From Branchiostoma floridae (Eukaryota > Chordata > Leptocardii > Amphioxiformes > Branchiostomatidae): a stretch of DNA of 60,000 bases. How positions within the stretch are numbered: the first letter of the stretch is position 1; each line of letters begins with the position of its first letter. The notes below the pieces were generated by a model. The model saw only the letters and a program-made list of their open reading frames with translations. It had not been told where the DNA came from and did not search any database. Positions 12,104 to 35,800 of this stretch are shown here, piece by piece. The stretch covers positions 16,167,646 to 16,227,645 of the forward strand of contig NC_049981.1 in assembly GCF_000003815.2 (NCBI RefSeq). Reading direction: 5' to 3'. Made by a program: the position numbers and the translations under genes.

Positions 12104-12923
12104 ATGGCTATGGAGAAAAGGACGGGGCAGTGTGTCGTCATCGTGGTCCTGTTCGTTCTGAAGTTTTGCTCACCCTGCCCAGAGGAGTGCTTCGTACACT
12201 TCGTGCAGGACGAGTGGAGGCTAAAGAGCTGCATGTGCCCGACCCAGCGAGACAGCAGTTTTCTGACGTCCTGCATGCTCCCTGGTGTAACGGTAAGACC
12301 ACATCACTGACGCTTATGCGGAAAACAGAACCTATATTTCCAATCTATATCATCCTCAAAAGCTATCTAGAAATATCCCAAAAAATGCTTTTCGAATGAA
12401 AGGCAACATCCGGTCCACGGCCAACCTGGCGTCATCAGGAGTTCTCAGCTCACCATTAATCGGATGAATCAACATTCTGGATCTGCCACAGGGGACGTCA
12501 GGTACCAGGCCAAATGACAGAGTGTGTGTGTGTGTGTGGAGGATTTGGAAAGGCAAAATCCGTTCCACAAACGACCGTCTGGAACCACCATCAACACATC
12601 TGATCTCCAATCGGCTTTACAAATCCTCTGGTTCTGCCTTCAACAACGCCAACAAGGACACGGAAACAACAGAAGAAACTGAGGAGAACTAACAGCTAAC
12701 ACCTTACTTGAACGTACATTTCGATGCCATAAACAGCACCCTGCATATTGAGCCCAACAGCAGTGTTAATTTGGAGGACATCCGTAACGATGAAACGGAT
12801 GTCAACTTGCGTCGGCCGTGCGGAAACCGGGAGATGTGGAAACAAGCCAAAGATGAGGTCCAAGATGGCGATGATGTGGAACCGTATTGCAGCACACCTT
12901 TAGACCAAATTTGCAGTCCCTAA
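12104..12923 (+). CDS. Doubtful two-exon small secreted protein
   Basis: Proposed exons 12104-12292 and 12696-12923 join in phase 0 (donor GTAAGA, acceptor AACAG) and stop at TAA, giving about 138 residues. Exon 1 begins MAMEKRTGQC with a strong hydrophobic stretch (VVIVVLFVLKFC), then a Cys-rich segment (CPEECF, LKSCMCP). That supports secretion or membrane insertion. Exon 2 is acidic and polar with a possible N-glycosylation site (NST) and ends in DQICSP. I do not recognise the family. The acceptor is weak, and the intron contains other short protein-like frames (for example the one ending NKDTETTEETEEN), so the 3' part may be wrong or this may be a decayed gene. Confidence 0.3.
12520..12539 (+). 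repeat. (TG)n microsatellite
   Basis: Short GTGTGTGTG run inside the proposed intron at 12293-12695. Confidence 0.8.
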
Positions 12924-14770
12924 GCTGAAATCGCAACAACATGACAAGTAATTATCATAATTAACTATTTTAAAGGCAAATTGAATGCTCTACATGATCC
13001 TACAGAGCGTCACTTTCTTGTGCCTCCACCACAAACTTTCTCAACAAGGACACCGTTTTGCCACTTTCACGGAAGCAAATTAGCCTTAAAAAGTTTCCTC
13101 CTCCATAACCAACCTATTAGGGGGAAGTTTCACGTTGCCTGAAAGCTTCTTTCCCAGAACTACATCGTTATGAACAAGCTTCCTCCTGATTGCTTCCCAG
13201 ACTATAGACCCAAACTTTTAGGTCAGAGGCAAACGAACAGCCGTCATCACATCAGCTATTCAGTTCTGCAAACCAAAAAGTTTGTCAGTGGCTCTCAGAC
13301 CCTTGTTTTGTGGTGAATCGTAAGTAAATAGAAGTACAATGACCAAACCGATAAGACAAGAGGCGGGGACGGGGCCAAGAATCGGATGGCAAAGTGTCAG
13401 TGTGTTGCCGATATGACGGTTTGATTAATTCGAAAGATGAAGCTAAATGGATGTGGCTTCACGGAGAAAAGATGTTGGGAAATAGAGTAGATGTATGTAA
13501 ATATTATCTATTAATGGAAAAAAGTGCAATCAGAAAAAAATTAAATAGGCTCCTTATTAGCTGCTCTTGAGAAATAGAAACGAAAGATCTGCCGTTTTGG
13601 AGCACTTCCATTCGTCATCAATCATCAATGTATTTGTTTTCGTAATAGATCTATTGAGAATACTAGTAGTACACATTTTCGAACGCTGTAACGTTACATA
13701 CAGTCCCTGTAAAGAAACAACAGCACTCATACAGCTGTCCATGTTGTCATCAATCTTGTTCCCTTTTGGGCCGGTAAAACTATTTAAAGAGGAGATAATA
13801 TAAACTATGGCCTTAAGTATGCTACAGGCACCCGTGCACTACAAATTAGTGGTGGCCTGGCCGAGAAAGTTTACCAAGCAAAAGTTACTCTTCAAATCAT
13901 GTTTGAAATCTAGAGTCAAAAGATAAGGAATTGAAGTAAGACTACACATAAAGAAGTTAGCTTGAAGAACACCAGTAGCCCAGAATATGAAGTAATGCAT
14001 ATGACGACACTGGGTTGCTATTCAGTGTGAGACATCGGCTGGCAGTTCCGTACAGTTCTACAGAGCACAGGACTAAATTGGTTTCTTACTATAAGTCAAG
14101 CATTACAAGCCATGTTTCTACACACGCAACTCATCTCGGAGAGCTCATTCAGCTTTGAGGAAGACATTTTCAAGTTTTAAATGTAGATGCAAATAGTCAT
14201 GCTTTGATACAATTTTGACAGGGCTGATTTGAAATTTGAAGAAAGTTGTTTTTTCAAGAACGCAGCAGATAGTATTGTCTTATCACATGATCTTATATGA
14301 TTGTAACCTCCTTGCATTGTATTTGTTACTTACATTGGGTCATTCTGTATGGTTTGATAATGTTCCTATGAAAATCAGTACAGAATATTTAAAATTTGTG
14401 GCCAGTATTATGCTGATCTGCCTCTAGCCTGGTGGGGAGACAGTCTGGGATATTTATGAGTTTATGTAGTTATGTAGGTCAATCCACCTTTCAAACCGCT
14501 GGACAAGTCACGGTGGAAGCACTTCCTTATTACTTTTTCCCTGGGTACGAAATCCAGGAGTTTAAGCCAAAGTTTACATTATCTGGTCTTTATGTAGTTT
14601 TACCGGCCCCTTTAAAGAAAGGCTACGATCGACCGATTTGTTCAATACGTCATTTTCTCTAAAACGCGATGGGAGCAAAGCGATTCACAGTATAGCGCTT
14701 CCCCAACATCTGCTCGGAGCTAATTGCCGTACCCAGGTCTTCACACTGGACCCTGGGTACGAGAACTAAA
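12924..14770. other. Spacer upstream of the SAC3D1-like gene
   Basis: AT-rich sequence with only short open frames on both strands (13557-13803, 14236-14662) that lack domains, splice sites or codon structure. The promoter of the plus-strand SAC3D1-like gene should be at its right end. No repeat family was recognised here. Confidence 0.4.
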
Positions 14771-14773
14771 TCC

Positions 14774-14784
14774 AACATGGCGGC
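14774..14784 (+). promoter_or_regulatory. YY1-type ATGGCGGC motif near the SAC3D1-like start
   Basis: AACATGGCGGC lies 45 bp upstream of the chosen start codon. ATGGCGGC in this orientation just downstream of transcription starts is typical of YY1-bound housekeeping promoters. The ATG inside the motif leads into a frame that stops within a few codons, so it is not the translation start. Confidence 0.35.
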
Positions 14785-14828
14785 ACCCAAGCAGTAAACA
14801 AAACGAGAGTTGTGGATTTAACCGTTGT

Positions 14829-24430
<9,602 letters not shown>

Positions 24431-27308
24431 GCATAGCCTGCCCTGGGCTTTTAAACCACAACCTTAAACCACGTAATGGCAGCTACCTCTGAGATTTGCT
24501 GTAAAGCATCAGGGTTCAGTGAAGAGGATGTGCACTTGTTGTAATATGATGTGTTTAAAGCATGGCGGGTATTGGTTGGTGAAGGCAGTCTTGTGACTGT
24601 GAAGTGTTGCTGAAGAATACATTTTGCACTAATATTGGTGATTTATTTAAGATTCTCTTGATATGCTTTTAAATATCAGTGTGCAAAGAGTTGTGAAGTT
24701 AGTGACAATGGTAGCTTTAAGTCAAGAAAAATCAAACACAACTTTCTTAATCAGTATGGATGGTTTATTGTGTATTATCTTAACACTTAATTTTGTATAA
24801 AAAATATTGATCATGTACATATTGAAATTATCTACAGTGTCAGTGATCTTTGTGCTCACTTCATTATGTCCCATAACAGTTACTGTAACTTTGCTACATG
24901 TACACGTACATGTGTATGTCTAAGGTATACTTAATAATCATTCTTGTTAAGAATGTCAAACACCTCATGAAAACTACAAGTATTCTTATCTAGAATTCCA
25001 GTTGAAGAACTCAACCAAGCACCCACCTTCCTTATTTTACGATCTTGCACCCATTTTACCAAACTTTTCCATTGCTTTTGATTTCACTCTTTTAAAAAGC
25101 ATGCTTCCAGACAATGTAATTCAAAGGTAACCTGAAAGAGATTATAGTATTTTAATATGATATTAAGTTAGTCTGCATGATGATAGTAAAAAATATAACT
25201 TGTTCTTAGAACAAGTTAGTGAAAGCACTGAAAGAAAAATTTCATCATTATGCATCAAGATTTTTACATTTCTGCCTGAGAATCTGCTGAAATCATCTGA
25301 GGCAAGTTGAGAAGCCTTTAGAGATCTATGATAGCAGGGTTATATGAAGCTTCACGTGATTTACACAAGTCATTGTTAAAATGTCGAGATGCAGGCTTTT
25401 TGAGCTTGGACATGACATGATATCTAACTGGTGATAAACATGTATTTCCCTATGTTTTGCTTCTCCAATCTATCTACAGCGACAAAAATTCTAATGTTGC
25501 TACAAATATTAAGGGTAATGCTTGATTCAACAGAGAATAACATAAAAATCTTGGCTAGAATTCTGTGAATGTTTTCAATTATAATACATCCTATCTACAT
25601 AGAAATGGTCCAAAAAGTGTACCTTTTTCTTCAGGAATAATGCCATGATAATGGTTTTAGCAGTAGTAATATGGAATGTTAATACTTGGTGAATGTTCAT
25701 TGGTCAAGTAAGAGTTATGGACATTCTTTGACACATGGTAAGTTTAAAACAGCAAACAGAAGTTGGTAAGGCCATGTTGGTTTGATTACATTGATGACAT
25801 CCTCTGGGAACACACAGAATGAAATATTCTGGACAATAAATTCTTAATTTTTGTTTTGGTATGGCCAAAAATTGATGCGCGTGTATATGTCATCCATAAA
25901 ATCAAATCAACATGGCCTAATTCATAAGGACAACTAACATTCAACAACCAAAAGGTCTAAATACAATCATTTACTACACTTAGGACCAAACTAAGGTTCC
26001 ATGCAGTATAGAAATTTAACTGACTATACATGTAAAGACTAGTAATCTTTTTAACACTTCTTTTTTTTTTCTAACATTTTCAATACTGACCAATTGCTTT
26101 ACAAAGCACTTTTTGCTGAGGAAATAACTCAATGCTCAGTAGATTTACAGATACTTGTATATTGAAACTATTCCAAAACAAATTGACAAATTGAACCATA
26201 CATTACAGTCATGTTATTCCTAACAAAATGTTCCATCATCTTTGTAATGACACCCTTAACCAATTCACATTTAACCATGAAATTTACACCTCTATACTAC
26301 AAGGTTCTCTAATTGTCTTGTTGAATAGGTTACAAGTTGGAATGGTTACAGTATAAATTAAATATTTCAAGTATGTGCTGTACTCATGGATCTATTACTA
26401 CAGTCCTTTGAGATAAAAGTACCTAACCTGATATCAGTTAAACTGAGGTAACTTGGCACTGAATAACATTCATTTGAAGTAGATGGCATACATGTACAGC
26501 AATAATGACCCTAAAACAGTTCTGTTTTTATTAAGACATTCAAACATTATTGGTCACACAGGCATAGACTATGAGGGCTTTTGGGGAATGGACAAAAAGC
26601 TATATGGAGATGTATGTAGGCTAGTAATGAGATTCATACTTAAAGAGTATCCTGCTTGCTATTGGCCTATGAAGGTAACCATTGCATTAAAACAGTACCA
26701 GCACTTTTGCTCTACATACAGTATATTACCCAACAGAGCATTTTCACTCATTTTCCAAACCACTGGTGCTGACTGCCAATATGGTGTCCTTGACTTGCAT
26801 TTCAAGGAAATTTCTTTCAATTATTGATGACACTTTTTCAAGTCTGATGCTGGTATTCTTTTCTGTGAGGTACACACACTTGATGGAGGCTATTTCTGAG
26901 GTTCAGAACAACAGACTCGCAAAATAGCTTGAGCTAAAATTCACAGACATGCAAATAGCTGCATCTGCCTCCATGTTGGTACCCCTATAAATTCTCTACA
27001 CATGTATGACAGCTGGCACCATTAGTTTACTACAACAGTCATCTTTGAATGATGGCCATAGCTCAGAGATATATAGTTGGCCAGTGTCCAATGGCATGGA
27101 ATGGAACACAAGGAGAGGGAAAGTGTACCATAAAGCTAAATCAGATAGTGTTTGTGACAATGAATTTTCATGTGTACATGAAAACACTTCTATTTTCCTC
27201 CTTGAGCAAAGTGTACAGTGTTTCCCATAGAAACTACCACATCTGCAATTATACATATTTTGGAAGGAGACATCTTGAACTGTAGGAAACGGGTCATTGG
27301 TTGACCTT
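24431..27308. other. Convergent 3' UTR region
   Basis: AT-rich non-coding sequence between the stop codons of the plus-strand SAC3D1-like gene and the minus-strand thioester gene. Candidate poly(A) signals are AATAAA on plus at 25835-25840 and on minus at 26527-26532 and 24764-24769. The open frame at 26483-26827 has no recognisable domain. No repeats of note. Confidence 0.5.
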
Positions 27309-29838
27309 TCACCTTTGGTCCTTGACCTGGCTGCTGTCTGGTTGTCTGTCTGGTTGTGTTGAGACTGGTTCGGTTTTGGTGACAGTTTGTTGTGTGGTGG
27401 GGACGGTGACATCACCATGGCTGCTCCCAAGGGTATCCTAAGGTACATAAATATTGATATTACAACAAATCTTATGTAACATGTATAATTGTATGTTGTT
27501 GTTTTGTAGTCTAGGAAGACTAGCTACTTGATAATGGAGTGAATAAAACATCCAAGGTCTGATTTGAACAATGTTCAGCACCAAGGGCAGGACCTATGTT
27601 TTAAGTTTTACATAGTTCATACAACACAGAAACATCACTTTTCATACATTATAGATTAAAGCGTTAAGCTCTTGCAGTACTTTCCCATGGTTTCAATTAG
27701 TTTCAATGATACCTGAGGTGTGATGGTTTCATTTAACAAATATCAGCACCAAGGACAGGGCCAGTCCTTTTGGTTTCCAACTTTCATATTAAAAAAAACT
27801 CTGACAAAAACTCTTTTGGACACTTTGATATCTTGGATTTTTCATACATTTTTACTGCAGTATGAGGAAATCACAACATTTATCATAAACATAAAAGAGA
27901 CCAACATTATAATAAACATGGGCTGTCTCACACTACTGTTTTGTCTCACACAGATGCTCCTGAGTTAAAGTACTGACCTGTTCTGTTTCTGGATCAAACA
28001 GGGAATGAGGCACAAGCACTGCTGTTGTAGAGTGTGTGTCATACTTGGTGCTTTCGGTGCCTGGTCCTTCCATAGTCTCCATTATGGCATATTCCTCATC
28101 TTCTCTGATGTCCTCTTCACTTTGGTCCTTGTTGAATGGTTCCAACTTGCTGTCAATGCCCATTTCCATCCCTCCATCATTGGCTGTGAAATTTTCCGTC
28201 TCTCCGGCTAAACCACTGATGAGCTTGGAGAATTTCTCCCACTCCAAACTGTCCTCACCGCCCATCACATCTGTTTCATTGTCCTTGGTAGGCTGCCTCA
28301 CCAACTCAGAGAAGTCATCCCAATCCATGGATTCCTCCCCCATGCTACTCTTCTCTTCTTCATCTTCAAGGTAACTAGCCAGTTCATCCTCTCCTTCAAA
28401 CATGTCTTCATGTGTTGAAACCCTTGACAGATCTTTTTCTGCAGTATCAGTTCTTTCCTCTCTAAAAGGGCCTACATCTTCGGTGGTTTCTTCTTGAGTG
28501 TCCTCATTATTGTCCAGAGATTCCTCACTTTCTGATTCTTTCACATCTTTTTCTGCATTGATTGAATCATCTTTTCTTGTATCTGTACTTGTCTCTGCCT
28601 CATCCCGTGCTTCAAATTCCAGTTCTTTGCGTTCCTTATCATCTGTGTTTTCAGCAGACTTGTTCTTGTGTATCATATCTGGCTCTTGTCTCTCTTCAGA
28701 CTGGTCCCTGTCATCCATGACTTCATCTTGAACAAACTTCAGCCACACAGAATCCAGGTCACCAATCTTCTCTTGGCTTTCAATGCTCTGATTCTTCTTG
28801 TCCTGACCTGTAAAGTGAATAAATGCATATGTGTGAATGAATGAATTAATACATTGATTAATTAATGAACCACTGAATGAATGGACAAATGAAATCTCAT
28901 GGAAAAGTAAAGGAAGAGTGACACTGAAGTTTAGAATAAGATAAATTCAATATGTTTACTTGGCTAAGCATGTTGATATTAATAGTTAACAAACACCACC
29001 CATGGTATTGTGCTGAACCAGCATCAAGCATACTTAAAGCAATGGATACCTAGAACTAACATACACTAAGATTCATTTACAAACCCAAGACATAAGCTAG
29101 AATCTGACCTGACTGTTTATGTTTTCCCCTGTCTCCACCCTTGCCATGTCTGTGTTTGTGTTGTTTTGTCTCAGCTTCCTTCTGATTCCCCTCCTCAAAC
29201 TTCTGTATCTCCTCTTGCAGGTTGGCAATGTCGTCAGCTCCTCCAGAGTTCCCTAGTGCCATATCTTCTTCCTCTGGTCCAGATTGTGCACTCTCTTCAT
29301 CAGTTCTCCAGTCCAGGTCCAGCCGGTCCACCCACAGGTCCTCAATCTCTGACATCTCATCACTGGCCCGTCCTCGGGATTCCCTCTCAGTCTCCTCATC
29401 TTTGCCATGAGACTTGATGCCTGGATTCTCCATCTGTCCTCCTGTCACTTCTTCCCTAGAGATGATGAGGCTAGAGTTTCCTTTCTGAGATGATCCTTCT
29501 TCTTTGTCCTGTTGTTTTGCTAAATCTTCTGCTGACTCATGGCCCTCAGCTGTCTTTTCATGCATGAGCTGAGAGTCTTTTTCTTCACTTGCATAAATCA
29601 TTTCTCCTCCCATAGTGAAGTCGGGTATGTCAACCTCTTCACCGATATTGAAAGAATCATCATAGGTGTCGTAATAGCTGTAGCCTGGAGCTGGCTGCCA
29701 GTATTCAGGGTTCAGCATCTTTCCCTCTAAATCTGGTTGCCAGGTAGCATCTTCCTCCACAACAGGCAAGGTGGGGAAATCCAGGTTGTCAGGGGAGACA
29801 GTTGCCTGTTCTTCAAAATGTGTTGAGGAGGAATTACC
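27309..29838 (-). CDS. Thioester protein: long acidic low-complexity tail
   Basis: Exons 29109-29838, 27978-28807 and 27309-27437 add about 560 residues: an aromatic-rich patch ([16 protein letters not shown]), long Glu/Asp/Ser/Lys runs, a His/Lys patch ([18 protein letters not shown]), two related repeats ([17 protein letters not shown] and [17 protein letters not shown]) and a Thr/Gln-rich end. No membrane segment or GPI signal is seen. It is probably disordered. The last exon is the least certain. Confidence 0.75.
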
Positions 29839-32800
29839 CTGAAAAGCAGCATGGAAGATTCAATAATCTTGAATGTGAAAAGTATGCACCTTAATGCCTT
29901 CAGGATTATAAACACCTCAATGCCTTTAGGATTAAAATCATGTTACATTTTGTATAATGTAAAAGAACTTTAAGTTGCAACTGTCAGAATTTTGGCACTA
30001 CGTGTATATAGCAAGTTAACTTTTGAGTGAATCCATAAATTCAAAAGTTTTCAAATATGTGACAGTCATAAGTGTCCAATGTTTTCCTTCCCTTTACCAA
30101 TTTTCAAAAATGGAAATCTGTTATTAATTACCTGAAGAAAAATCTCTGAGCCATTGTCCCCAGATCCTTCTGCAGGGTCTATGCTGGGCTGCTCTGTGGA
30201 GTATGCAGCACACTCCTCCAGGGGTATGGCCTGCAGATGGGTGTGGTTCTGACAGGCAGACACCTCCATGGAGCAGCGGTTTGGGTACAGGACACCATCA
30301 GAACCACACACCTGGGAGTAGTAGTAATTTCATGTACACATGTAATTCAATAGGTGTGCCTAATCCTGCTTACGGTTTATTATATATGATAATATTCAAA
30401 TGTGTAGAATCTTCAGCTTTGTTCCAACACAAAGGAAACATGCAGCAGCGCATTGAATCAGACATCTGACCAAGGTCAAAATCAAAGTAAGCTTTGGCAA
30501 AAATACAATGTATTGAAATTCAATTTACATCCCTCAGATAGGATATTAATGGGAGACCTGTGTTTAAGGAAATCGAAATCTTTACAAAAGAGTAAGGATC
30601 CTTTCCATTGTGAATGAATTAAATGAATTTATCAATAATTTCAGCTTGTCCTCTTCAGTACAAACCCAGTGTGTTATGCGATGAGGTGGTTCACAGGTAA
30701 TGCAATACAAGCCCAAACACAACAAACTTTAACCCTGCAAAAACTCCCTTCCCTTTTTACCATATAATGTGCTCCAAAAAATAACTGAATTTACAGTACT
30801 CACCTGTGGTCCAGTACTCTGGCAGTCCTTGTAGCAGGTGCATCGTGGGATATCTTCTGATGGACAGCCAAACACAGAGTTACATTCCAGGCTGGGTAAA
30901 TCTGTGGAAGGAAGAAAGCGAATAATTTACAACTGTTAGTAATGATATTCCTTTAAGGCAATAAATTCAAATGGCACTTAAAGGCTACGCTATAAGTCAA
31001 TTTCATGACTATGATATGCCTCTATTTTTCAGAGTAACTTTCAGGGTGGCTGATTTCAATCTTTATGATACAAAATTGTTCAGGTTCTGTCAGAATCTGA
31101 AACTGCCATATTCTAGCATGCTTCAGGATTTATTGTGTTGATGTGGTGACTTTCTATAGTCTGTTTGAGGCTGTAGGGCAATGGATCATTAATCCACCAT
31201 GTCTAGGGCATGGTTTTGGAAGGTAGAGCCTTTTTACCTCCTAAATTAAAGTCAGGCACCCATTTGTATGCCTAATGGTGGAGTGAGAAAAGTGCCTTTC
31301 CAGAGGACACAACATCTAGCCAAAAATGCCTGGAATGGAACCTGTGACCTCTAGGGGTCGTGTCCACTAACCAAGCCACTCGGCCATTCCATGCCAGTGA
31401 GGTACAAAATGTACATGTTTATTGTTCCTTTATCATAGAGATAATAAGTAGACTGTTATAAAGTTATGTGTACTAAGGAATTTACATACCCAGTACATTT
31501 TCCTTGGCTGTGTCAAGGACATCCAAGTTCACCTGATTACATTCTGCCTCGTCCTCACACAGAGCAGTCTGTAGCAGCTGGCTCTGACTTATGTTGTAGA
31601 AGGTCACGGCTTCAAAACCTGGAGAAAATTGCATCAATGCAGGTTACAACGCAGCCACATAGGTTGTGGGATCGTGATTTTGACCGACATGGATCCAAAA
31701 CAGCATTTTGTGTACCAAGACAGTTGAACTTTGCAAGAGACGTACATTTTTTACCTCCAAAATGCCAGAAGTTTGTGATCAAACAACAAATTACACGACC
31801 TATGTGACTGTGCCCTTAGACATCTAGGTAGAACATTAATTGAATGAAAAATAGCTTGAGCAAGTGGTTAACTACTCCATAGAGTCGGATGTTTCAGACA
31901 GCATAGACTATCTTTCACCAGTGACTGAAGATTAGCCTGGCATTCTAATTCTTCTTGGCACAGATGAAAGATAAAGTAGGCTTAAAGCTCAGACACATGC
32001 TTAAGAAATAATCATCAAAAGTATCAATTTCATATCTTTTGGAGACATATTGTTAGCTAACTGCATGTAATAAAAAATAAAGCTGCTACAATCACATTGA
32101 AATATGAAACCTTATGAAATAAATATATACTGACTTGGTTCATAGTAGTCATACACCCTGACTGGCATAGGCTGCACTTTCCCTACTACGAAGATCCGGA
32201 ATGCTTCAAAGGTGACACAAGTCAGACATTGGCTGGGGATCTGTGGATGTCAAAGAGAAATATTTGTATTCAATGACATGTATAGAAGCATTTTATATCC
32301 CAAAAGTCCCAAAAAAGTAAAGAAACAAAATATTAACACAAAATTCAATAATGACAATAAAATTGAAATTGAAAGAAAATGAAATGGATTTATGCAAAGA
32401 TAAAATCATAATATACTGTAACTATCCCTGACCTCGTCAAAGTAGAAGAAGACCTTCCTTCCATCCACCTCATATCTCTTCACAGTGGCCTGCTGGTCAT
32501 GCAGGAGCTGGGGGTGGGGTTGGTGGTATGGTTAAGGAGTACTACAAGGTTCAACTGCCCTCAAAAAGGCTAAATTGCAAAATGTTCCTACTAGTACTTA
32601 GAAGGCTTAAGTTAAGAGGCCAGGTTTACTGATCAGTTTGTAACTAGTCTACTAGGTATCTCAACATATGATAGTAAAACAGTATGTATCTTCAGTAGCA
32701 ACATATTCAGACTAATAAAATAAAAAACAAACACCTGAAAAAAGACTTTCATATACAGATCCATATAGAACAGTTTACCACATGACATACAATCTGAGTT

Positions 32801-35800
32801 TATTATGTGCAAAAATCAGTAATTTGATTCTAGTCTGTATTCACTATAGCTGCAAAACTTTCAGAGCCATAAATCTCATAATACATGTATATAATATGTT
32901 TGCAGTTTATAGTTGACCATAAAGTCACTGTATATTTATTGTGCCAATAAAGCTTGTCTGTTGTAATGATATCTGATGCTAACACTTACCTTTTCCAGGC
33001 TTTCTATGTCAGCCTCAAACCCAGTCAGCAGTGAGACCTCTAGAACCGCCATGTTGGATGCACCAGGAGGCAGCCATCTGCATGTCATGTAGGCAGAGGA
33101 AACAGCTATTTCAACATGGCTGCCAACAAAAGGGTGAAGCATCCTAGGCCAAATAGGCCCTTTTCAATAAAAAATTTAGTCTCATAGCCTTTTGCGGCCA
33201 TTGAAGCAATGAGTTGTTATCAAATGTGGTGCGGTATTGGAAGGCAGAACCCATCCCTCTCCTTCCAATGCCTTTTACCTCCCCACTGAAGCCAGGTACC
33301 GATTTTTACATCTAGGTGGAGCAATTATAAGAAAGTGATGCCTTTCCAGAGGGCACAAGATCAGTAGCATCACAGGATTTGAACCCAGGATGACTGGGTT
33401 CTGGGCCAAGTACCCTGTAGTTACAACATATGAGTGACTCCACTATCCATTAGATACCATCCTCTTTATTGGAATTGCAAAAAAAGCAATCGTGAGCAGC
33501 CACTGGGTAGCTAAGTAGGTGATATTGTGACCATGTATTAAATATTCAGTACAAAAATGAACAAAACATGTTCAGATATGATGTGTTTTTCCTAATGAGA
33601 AACACTTATTCCAGAGTTCTATGTGTCTGACCTTGCACAAGCCTCGATGGTGACCTTGTAGTCACCTGGGTTGGTGATGATATTGTTGACCTCATTCTCA
33701 GACCTCCTGCTGCGACCCTGGACCCTGTCTCTGTGGCGAAGTTTCTCGGATGTTTTGATGTCGAGGTGGAAGGTCGGCTGGGTGCTGGGGTCGGGGATGT
33801 TGTAGGTGACGTCAATCTGCATCAGTCCGCAGCCCTCACCGATAGCACTCACAAACAGTCGGGTGGGGATACTGGGGATCTGCATGGGGAACAAGTATGG
33901 AAAAAGGTAATAAAGTGATCTCAAATCAGTTTAACTTATTGACAATTACTTCAATGAACAGTTGAGTTACTTTTCCACTGGTCATCACAGAGAAGAATAT
34001 AGATTCATTGTATCAAGGAAATTTTAACAATGAGACAATGAATGGTGTGCCATCATGGTTTAACGTACAATGTTCCTATAGCGTGCATGTTGGATGAGCG
34101 ATAACAACCAGAATTCAAACTCACAACCCTTTTGTCCAGCAGCAGGGTCAGTACCTGCTGGACTATGCATGCTACATACATGTATAACTAAGTTAGCTCT
34201 CCTCTTACCTCTGCAGTCTGTAACACCTCATGGTTCTCAGAGTCCAGGGAGAAGAATTGGTTGAAATCCAGGTTGGTGGAAGCCAGTGAGATGTTCAAGT
34301 TTACACCTCCGATGTATGCCAGGATGGCATATTCTGACAAGGACTGCAGTGCTACACAGGTGTCCTATAAAACACAGAAGGTTTAAAACTGTAATATTAA
34401 ATCTAATGTTGCCTCGTCTATAGACTACATAAAGTAATTTACTAACTTTCAGACACAGATGCCATCACTTGAATTTGCTCTTACGATTGAGAAAAAAACA
34501 AAACTTGCTCACCTGAGTGGAGGAAAACCCTCCAAGGGAATTCCGTTGCTGTGACAACCACTTTACAACAGGCATGGCGGAGGCCACATCTCCCATGGCA
34601 ACGTAGGTCAGGAGGGCGTAGGCTGTCATCTCGACCTCTGCAGAGGACACTGGGGTGGGAGGGGGTGCAGGATGAAGGAACATTTCAGAGAGGCCCATTA
34701 CATATTGTGGACCTTAGCATGACTTAGGTCCAAACGCAGGGTTGAACAAGTTTTCTAAAATCCACTTGTCCTATTGGGCAAGCACATAAAAATGTACTTG
34801 CCCGAACCAATTTTTCACTTGCCCAAAATTCAAATGTCACTGTTACTAGTATATGCATTTTCACTTCCAGCAATGGAATTCTCTGTAGACAATTGCTTGA
34901 TGCCATGACTGTAAAAGTGTCAAGTATATCAAAATTGTACTAAAATCAATGGAAAAATCTTACTTGCTCGATCGGACAAGTGGGGTAGGACATGCACTTG
35001 CCCGAACAGCACTTTCACTTGCCCTGGACAATAGGGCTAGTGGACTTGCTTATCCCTGAAACCACACCCCAACCAAGGTCGGTCAGGGATGGAATTTATC
35101 CTATTTGCTCCTCTGCTTGCAGCCAATCAGAATAATTGACATTACAAACTTCACAAAATAGTCAATGGTTGGTGCAGATGACTATTGACGACTAAGTTGT
35201 CAACGTCACTTCCCAACTGACCAGACTTCAGATGACCTCAGACTAACCCTACAAGTGCAAGGTTATCACTCTAAACCCTCAGCCTATTGCACCAAGAATG
35301 GGCAGCCTTAACACGAAGAGGGTTAATCTTTTATTCAAACACCTTTCCGGTGTGATAACTGTACAGCATTACCTGACTGCCCCAGTCCATCCTTGAACTG
35401 AAGAATCTTCTCTGTTTCCTCCTGACCCCCATACAGACTCCAGTGGGTGAAACTGTCTGCAGGATACAAGAAAAAATGTCTTAGTAGCAGTCGTATACAC
35501 ATACAGTTTGAAGAGATACGAGGGCCAAAATTTTTCAGGTATTTGGGCTCTGAGAAAAGTACCAGAATATCATGTACCTCTTTTTGAACATTTTTCTATA
35601 TACAACTGTTATACAGCCATTATCTTGTTTTAAAGAAGAATAAAATTAATACCAACATTATATTCAAGGGAACATAATCAGAAGTCTTATGTACACTCCA
35701 CAAACATTAATTAATTTGTAGAGTCTAATGGAAACATACAATTTGTACTGTTTATGTGTTTGTCAGCAGGGCTAGCCCTTTGTAATAGCCATAGGCTAGT

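Noticed and set aside
31330-31397. tRNA gene on the minus strand
   Set aside because: The boxes are degenerate, the fold would be poor, and the sequence continues into a repeated SINE body.
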